A stretch of DNA of 64,000 nt from the NCBI GenBank assembly GCA_902729315.2, contig LR746264.1:9455878-9519877 (forward strand), read 5' to 3'. Origin of the DNA: Spirodela intermedia (taxonomy: Eukaryota > Streptophyta > Magnoliopsida > Alismatales > Araceae). Every line of letters begins with the position of its first letter. Position 1 is the stretch's first letter. Shown here one piece after another: positions 57,301 to 64,000 of the stretch. A program made the position numbers and the translations under genes. A model generated the notes under the pieces. The model did no database searches, was not told the DNA's origin, and was given only the letters and a program-made list of their open reading frames with translations.

Positions 57301-60300
57301 CCCAGTATGCAGGACCATGGAACCAAAAAATTATCATACAACAATTTTTAAATACCTTGTCTTGAATTTTACAGTGCCTTTCCATTGGAGATTTAAAATT
57401 GCTTTTAAGCAACCAAGGAAATGCAAGAACTCATAGTTCAATGGGTAATACTCTTCTTCTTTCGAAATCGGACAGCGAAGAAAACGTGAAAGTGGAAGGC
57501 GTGTTTGCAATATAGTTTCTTTCAGGGGACTCAAACTTGTAGTAAACTTGCCTCTAGGAGTTGTAATTCGGAGGATACATAGACACAGAATAAAGCATCC
57601 CATATCCTCCATCTGTTTACCCTAGTTGCTCATTGATCTAGAAAATTATTAACACAACAATGGAGTGCCAAATTATTTAAGAATAAATCTTCATTTCAAT
57701 TAACACAACAATGGAGCTCGGTTTAACTTGATCCGTCTACGTCCTCTTTATCACATTCGTCCCATAAAATCATTTAACGAGTTTTTCTTCTTCTAATAAG
57801 GAAATAAGAGAAACTAAGAAAACAAACCTTTTCAAGGTGCTGACAAGGATCATATTGGCCTCTTCTGTAGGCAAGCAACTGGGAATACTCAAATAGAGGC
57901 TGGCCATCAAGGAAAAGTTCCGCAATGGCACACCTACGAAAAAAGAAGACAAGATGTGAAATTTACTAAGCAATGCTAATGTAAAGCATGTGATGACATC
58001 TCCCAAGTATCTGTAGTAAAAAAAATTATATTAGAAACAGACGTTAATTGATGGTAGTACAATAGAATGAATGCATATAAATAAAAATAATGTTCCCAAG
58101 GACATATTATTGGCAATTAAATTTGAATATAAAAAATGGGATGCATGAAACAAAATAAAAAGCAGATTAGATCCATACCGTTACTACACAAGCAACATAA
58201 ACATTTTTGCCAAAAAATACTGGAAAGTAAATATTAATACATTACATTATTTTTTTGATCAAATAAAATAGACAACAAAATATGTTCTACAATCACGAAC
58301 ACATAGTAAAGTTTATGTGATAACTCAAGGATTTTAAATCGGGAGAAGAGCTTTGATGTCTGCACCAATCTACCTTGAAATCAAAAGAGAAAAAGTGCAC
58401 TGTTGTTTTCCTTTCTTATTTGGAGATCGATAAATCACTCTTGTGGCAAATAAAGATAAAGCGTACTCAGTTTGTTTCGGGTTTTTTTTTCACTCAGATG
58501 TATTCTGCTGCGTGAAAAAGAGTTTCCGCTCCATACAATGTGATTATGGATATGGCTCAGCTCCACGGCTCTTATTGACCTCCCCTTACCTTTCCTTTGA
58601 CCATGGACTGCAGAAGAGATTTTTTACACTGCTCTACAAAGGAAAAATATTTTTTGCCCAAGTTCACAGTGGCATCATTCTCTAAAAGGTATAGTTTGTT
58701 ATAGCCTGATTTCCCAGAAACCGCAATTTAGAAAACAAGATGAAGATTCCAATCGTCTTTTGTAAATTCAAAATAAAAAATGAAAAAACACAATCAGTTT
58801 AATTTCTATGATTGCATGTGAAAAATAGATCTGTAGTTTAGCACATGCTAATATTCGATGACTGGAAGGTTTGGAACTATGCTACTGAGTTCGGATAGAT
58901 GCTGGGAGACCTAAGGTCGTGGGGATGGGACACTACTCATATTGAGATAAAAAGGACATTACCATAACATTGAATAGAATGAAAAAAATAGTTCCTAAAA
59001 CAGTTACAGTGAGATGCTATTCATCTGGAATTTAGTTCACCATTTTAAAATAATCCAAGTGCTTGCAGGTAGGAATATGTACATGGCATAATTACTGGAG
59101 GAGCACTAAATGTTCAGTGCCTGATTGTTTTATAAGTCAAAGCCAAAGATTTTACAATACTCTAGGGTTTTCGATAACATAACTTTTGTTGGTTACACTC
59201 CAGTTTTTCAGTCGCATTGATTGTCATGTAACAGCCTTCTCCAGAAGAAAACGGATAATCCATTAAGGAGCTTTCCTTTTGAGAGTGCCAGTTTTACGTC
59301 TTCACATGTTGCTACGTTTTTCATTAGCATTGCACCTTAATTTGAACTAAGCCGCTTTAATGCTGTCAATTGATGCTTTAAGACGATTTTTTTTACAATC
59401 AAGAGACACTACATAACAAAGGTCTTCAGTTAACCACAGAAAAATTATCTGATCATTTTATTTAAAATAAATAGATCCAGCGGATCCAAAACATTATTTA
59501 GATGCCTATAGGTCGAGCAAAACTGAGGTATATTATTTAAAACACATACCCTAAGGAGAAGATGTCCATGGATGATTTGAGGGGTGCATCTGGCGCAGCT
59601 TGCATCTCACCTCCATGCTCATAAAATCTCTAAAAACAATGATGAGAACAAAATGAATCATCTTGCAAGGCTTACGGAAACACAAACAGACGTAGGCATT
59701 AAAAATCAATTAAAACGGATATAAGTTTCAAGTTGAGTCATTAAAACGCATCATAAGAATGATTAATTCTATACAATGTGAACCTTCCCTCGTCACTGGA
59801 GCTCACAAGTGTCCTCAACTGGGGACTCAAAAATAGGCAGCAGCAGACATCTCTACACAGCCTGGACGCCGTGAAAACTAGGTTGTCAAAACTTGTTTGA
59901 ATAATTGACTTTTTTGACGACCAAATAAGAAAAAAAGTTAAAGGCTTTTTCTAAACGTTCATGATTCAAAAAAAGGCAAATCCTCACTGTATCCTCACGG
60001 CTAAAATACACCAACAGAAGAATATGAAGATCCACTTGTGGTAGAAACCAGCGGATCCAAACAGCTTTACCTAAATGTTTTGTTCTACCAGTCTATCACA
60101 TAGTTTCTCCAATGAACCTTAAATCCGAGTGTACTGTTCACATTTTATGCTGAGCATAGATATACCAGAAGGCAAGAATGAAACTTACCTCAGGTGCAAG
60201 ATAACATCGTCTCCTGCCTCCAGTATGAAAGAAAAATGAGAAGTCTGATGGGTCATCAACAGGTATGTATGTTGGTTTGAATGATGCAAAGTCCGCAAGG

Positions 60301-61668
60301 TACAACCAGTTCCATGATGTAACAAGGACATTTTCACATTTGATATCACCTAGAATAATTAAGACGCAAATCCCACGTTACTGCTATCATATCTGCCACT
60401 CAATCCCGAGACGGAAACTGATATCTGTACTGGATCCCCTCACCATGACAGACGCCGTTCTCGTGGCTCTGCTTGACTGCACATAGGAGCTGCACAACCA
60501 AACTAGCTAAGTCGGCAAACATACATCTGAAAAAATTGAAGACGACAAGAATAAATGCTTATGCAGAAGAATTCGTAATAGCAAAGTTAAATCGGTGCAC
60601 ATAGGAGAATAAATGCTTATCTCCCTCACCCACTAGAAAATCAACAAATTTTCTCAGGATGCTAGTCTCTGTAACAATAACGGAAAACTGATGTCATCAC
60701 TGTCACCTGAAAGGCAAGCCATTTCTTCTCGACGTGACTGAGGAAAGGCCGAGTACTCAGCCTGTCATGTAGGTTGCTGAAGAAATATTGCCTCAAGAGG
60801 TATGCTGCCTTGTCCGTCTCGAGCCAAAACTATATTAGCAGTTTCATGTAAATTAGAAAAATAATCTTACATACAAGCTTTGTAAAAGTGTAAGACGACG
60901 ATGTTTAATTTCTGGTTTAACTACTTATGATGTGCAATTACTATGACTATAGTAATCGTTCCGCATCAACAAGTTCCAAAAAAAATCATAAGGTGGTTTC
61001 AGTAAAAAATATGATTCAAGATTTTTGTTCCGAAACGGCCTTTCAGTAGAACATTTCGGGTTAAAACAAATGAACTTTACCATTCGGGGGGATAATTTTT
61101 CGGAGGACGCAAGTGAACTCAGACATGACTGCTTTACCTATTAATATTTTGGCATCAGGCGGTTCCAAAAGCGACATAAGATGGTTTTAGTGAAAACATG
61201 GTTCGTAATTCTAGTAGGAAACAACATCAGAACATTTGTGAAAAAATACATCACGCGGATTCTTCGTGAAGATATTTTGGGGACTGCCTCCATTGGACAT
61301 CACACCTGGAAGGGCCAAACATGTGAGTGCTGAACCCGGCGAAGAATTTCCCTTATCTCAGATAACCTTCTCTCGTGCTCCTGCATATATTGGAGGCTGA
61401 GACTGGGGAGAAACTTAGCGAGGAGAAATACCCGCATATGCGTGTCGAAGGGGTGAGAAGATAGTCCAACCTTGAGCCCTAGGGAATCGCCACGCTTGAA
61501 GTAGACCTTAACGATGACTTCTCCCTCGTCGTGCTTGCAGCGGATGGACTTGAACAAGCGATCATGGCCGAGGGACTCGATGAAGACGAGATTGTAAGAC
61601 GAAGGTAGGTCGTGGAGGTAGTACTCCGACGCCGAAACCTGCGTCGTCTTCGCTATCTTGTTCCCCAT
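51346..61668 (-). CDS. VPS15: VPS15 (PIK3R4/p150), regulatory subunit of class III PI3-kinase
   Basis: Twelve minus-strand exons: 61668-61471, 61380-61306, 60829-60707, 60489-60444, 60349-60189, 59629-59550, 57933-57828, 56460-56284, 56184-53023, 52703-52453, 52338-52248, 51522-51346; 1548 residues. [10 protein letters not shown] gives an N-myristoylation glycine. The kinase domain (about 25-320) has Lys54 in VIVKVYF, a degenerate glycine loop (ESLGHDRLF), the catalytic loop HGDIKCEN (147-154) and DFA instead of DFG (167-169), all typical of Vps15. HEAT repeats (about 430-850; [33 protein letters not shown]) lead through a disordered S/N-rich linker to a C-terminal WD40 propeller (about 1180-1548; [37 protein letters not shown]). 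It anchors and activates VPS34 on endosomes and autophagosomes, and is needed for pollen function in Arabidopsis. Exon 9 alone codes for 1054 residues. Intron 1 is stop-free and a multiple of three. The last exon is notably GC-rich. Confidence 0.95.
56198..56221. repeat. (AG)n tract forming the polypyrimidine tract of VPS15 intron 8
   Basis: On the minus strand this CT tract, plus the C-rich run 56185-56197, sits immediately before the acceptor TCCCAG of exon 9. Intron 8 is only 99 nt (56185-56283). Confidence 0.85.
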
Positions 61669-61910
61669 CGCCGCCCCGACCAGCCCTCCGCCGGGCGAGA
61701 TCGCGCATGGAGAAGGAGAGAGGAGAGGGAGAAAGAAACGTTCGAGAGAACACGCTTCCCGTCCTTTCCCTCCACGGATCAGCAAACAAGAGCCGGAATT
61801 TAGGGAAACCATCGGGGAACTCGCTCACACTCGACTCGCTCCCGATTTCACCCGGGTCGACAACGGCCCGGGCCGAACTGAAGCCCAATAATGGGCCCAT
61901 TGGACATACA
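61669..61910 (-). promoter_or_regulatory. VPS15 leader and promoter with site II elements
   Basis: AGCCCA at 61882-61887 and the palindromic TGGGCCCA at 61892-61899 are TGGGCY (site II) elements typical of TATA-less housekeeping genes. They lie about 215-230 bases above the preferred ATG. An in-frame ATG at 61812 lies between them and the start. Confidence 0.5.
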
Positions 61911-64000
61911 GATCACTCGACGCAAAAATAACTAGAAAAAACCATTGATAATTACTTTCCACGTGGATTAAATAACATGCCGATTTGACTTTTCCATGGA
62001 TTACAGTTTCACCGTGGTACGACTTTTGGGAGGTATAACGTATGGGGATCTGACGTGACTTAGTCGTTAAATAGTAAATCACATAAATTTAAAGTTTATA
62101 AAACTAGAAAATATGAATTTTTAAATATTTAGAAGTATTTTTAAAATAATATATCAATTATAATTCAATAAAAAATAAAAAAATAACGGTAATTTTCCAA
62201 GTTGATCACAAGGATGTAATATAATATTAGATAATTATTCTGAATTTACTTCTAAGAATACTATTTTCTATGAATTTTATATGAATAAATAAAAATAAAA
62301 TATATTTAAAAATTACTACAAATATAAATAAGGGTGCAAACATTAGGATGATGTTAGTGCTTAGCAAATGTAAATTAGATGGAAATAGAGTTCTATCTGA
62401 CAATTCTTACGTAAATGATTATAGACCATTTAATTGATCAAATTAAGATCTATAAAAGTTAAAATAATCATAATTGAATGAAATATATCTTGGTAAATTT
62501 AAATCACACAAATTATCACTATATGAAGTAGAAAGTAAATTGAAAATGGGAAAATAAAATTTCGACGTCACAGTGGTAATGCATCAGTAATACATCAGAA
62601 TCTTAAGTATTCTAGAGGATCATCGTGCAATATTTATGACTTTGAAATCTCTTATTTGACAAAGATGACATGGGCAATCTCTAGATCTTCTTGCGAAGTT
62701 TAGAGACTAATAAAATAGATTGTCGAATCGTCTCATGCAGCTATCACCTAACAAAGCAAAAAAATAACGACTTTATGGTTCTTTGATAGTTGTCACTTGA
62801 CAAAGAAAAATTTGATAAAGATGAGACGCATGTTAAGAAGTTTCATCTTCAAGTCCACGTAGTAAGAAGAAGTTTTTCATCACATATGATATACTTATTT
62901 GTCAATTAATCGAATATATTTTACTCAAATAATTCACGATTTTTTAACCATAAATTATTTAATAATTTTAGTAATAATGTTTTACGAATCGTGTTGACAA
63001 GATTTTCATCGATGATCCAGCGATTCTGGTTGCTTAATCCTTCACTAGTGATCTGCAAGAAAGTCGTGATAATCAAATAAAAAATATAAGTTTTGGTTCT
63101 AAGAGAATTTAAATCTCTGCCAATTGCTCACTTTTTCTTGAAAAATTGTGACATATGTTTAATCTCATATCACTTATATATTAAAGTTTTGAGTGAATAT
63201 ATAATAATATTATATTTACAAACAAGTTATTTTTTGGCGTATGTATAATTATTCTTTACCTTACAGTCGATTGGTTACTAGTGATGTAGAAGGAGAGTGG
63301 CACACACGTGCCTTTATTAGTTCAAGTTGCTCAAGCCTTTGCTCGCAACTACTTCTCATTACACTTCTAACCTGCTTGCAAGCTCGATTGATTGGTGTGT
63401 CCCTTTATTTTATTATATTTATATTTATATTTATTTTTTATTTCAAAAGTAAGATTATAAAAATTATATAAAATTATATAATTATATATAAAAATATATT
63501 AATTAATTAAAAAGTACTTTTTACACTTTAACATAAATATAAGTCTATTTATTATGAGTTAAAACTAAAACTATATTATCTATTAATAATTAACTCATGA
63601 TAATAAAGACTTATTACACCCTCCAACTCAAATCATTACTAGTTTTTTAACAATATATTTATAAAAATAAAAATTTACAAATCTCAAATATCATATTTTA
63701 ATACATATAAAAAAATAAAAAATTATATACCTTTAGACACTTTAAAAATTCAGCGGATTAACGGCCCTTACATCCATAGGGAAAGTCTATTTCAAATAAC
63801 CGGGTCTCCGTATAATACAAGTGGCTCACCACCGGACCACAACTTCCACAAACTTTCTACCTGCCCCGGTCCATTTAAGGCCGGTCCGGATCGCATGCAG
63901 TGGCGTGCGCAATAATAAAGTTAACGGAAGGTCGTATGATGCTTCGTCAAATCAGCCCCCTCTCTCCGTCGTCTCTGCCTCTGTCTCTGTCTGTCTGTCT
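61911..64000. other. AT-rich intergenic region, no gene seen
   Basis: About 2.1 kb, very AT-rich from 62080 to 63760, with only short open frames. The last 200 bases become GC-richer and end in CT/GT tracts (CTGTCTCTGTCTGTCTGTCT), the usual look of a leader in this genome, so a gene may start beyond the right edge. Confidence 0.5.

Noticed and set aside
61300-61812. Unspliced reading of VPS15 exons 1-2 as one exon
   Set aside because: The 30 extra residues break the kinase N-lobe relative to family members; kept only as a possible retained-intron form in the findings.

Overview
The window is nuclear DNA from a flowering plant. The evidence is short GT-AG introns that interrupt recognisable plant genes, plant-only families (WOX homeobox, CCT-motif protein, RS2Z splicing factor, GPRP-type glycine/proline-rich protein, a chloroplast LHC-like protein), TATA boxes, telo-boxes, TGGGCY (site II) elements and very many (GA/CT)n microsatellites. 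Coding GC is mixed: histone H4, the ABCG transporter, the CCT gene and the LHC-like gene are GC-rich, while VPS15, SAC3A and RPP30 lean to AT. That fits a monocot or an early-diverging angiosperm, but the species cannot be fixed from the sequence alone.

Layout. 1-6100: no convincing gene, AT-rich DNA and GA/CT tracts. 6169-7164 (+): two-exon WOX3/PRESSED FLOWER-type homeobox gene. 8101-8453 (+): weak candidate for a small secreted-peptide gene. 11674-11838 (+): 54-residue mitochondrial micropeptide of the STMP1 type, with a 5'UTR intron. 15391-16403 (-): three-exon CCT-motif gene. 19077-24810 (-): six-exon RNase P/MRP subunit p30 gene with a very long C-terminal extension. 25340-26220: degenerate repeat array. 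26464-27337 (-): GYPPQ-repeat protein, head-to-head with the SR splicing-factor gene RS2Z at 30980-33032 (+). 33432-33743 (+): histone H4. 34974-45716 (+): 13-exon SAC3A/LENG8-type mRNA-export gene. 45805-46745 (-): chloroplast LHC-like protein, tail-to-tail with SAC3A. 47647-49782 (-): intronless ABCG half-transporter. 50424-50972 (+): unrecognised two-exon gene. 51346-61668 (-): 12-exon VPS15 (PI3-kinase regulatory subunit). 61910-64000: AT-rich, no gene seen.

The genes are ordinary neighbours, not an operon or cluster. Several act in RNA metabolism (RPP30, RS2Z, SAC3A), but there is no evidence that this is more than chance. Exon models were assembled by hand from reading frame, GT/AG sites and family knowledge; every model closes in frame.

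I found no wholly new biological system. The better leads are two stop-free, multiple-of-three introns (VPS15 intron 1 and the 50424 gene), a 69-residue-period duplication in the RPP30 extension, GC-rich last exons on otherwise AT-leaning genes, two perfect 16-bp intronic inverted repeats, and the candidate secreted peptide.
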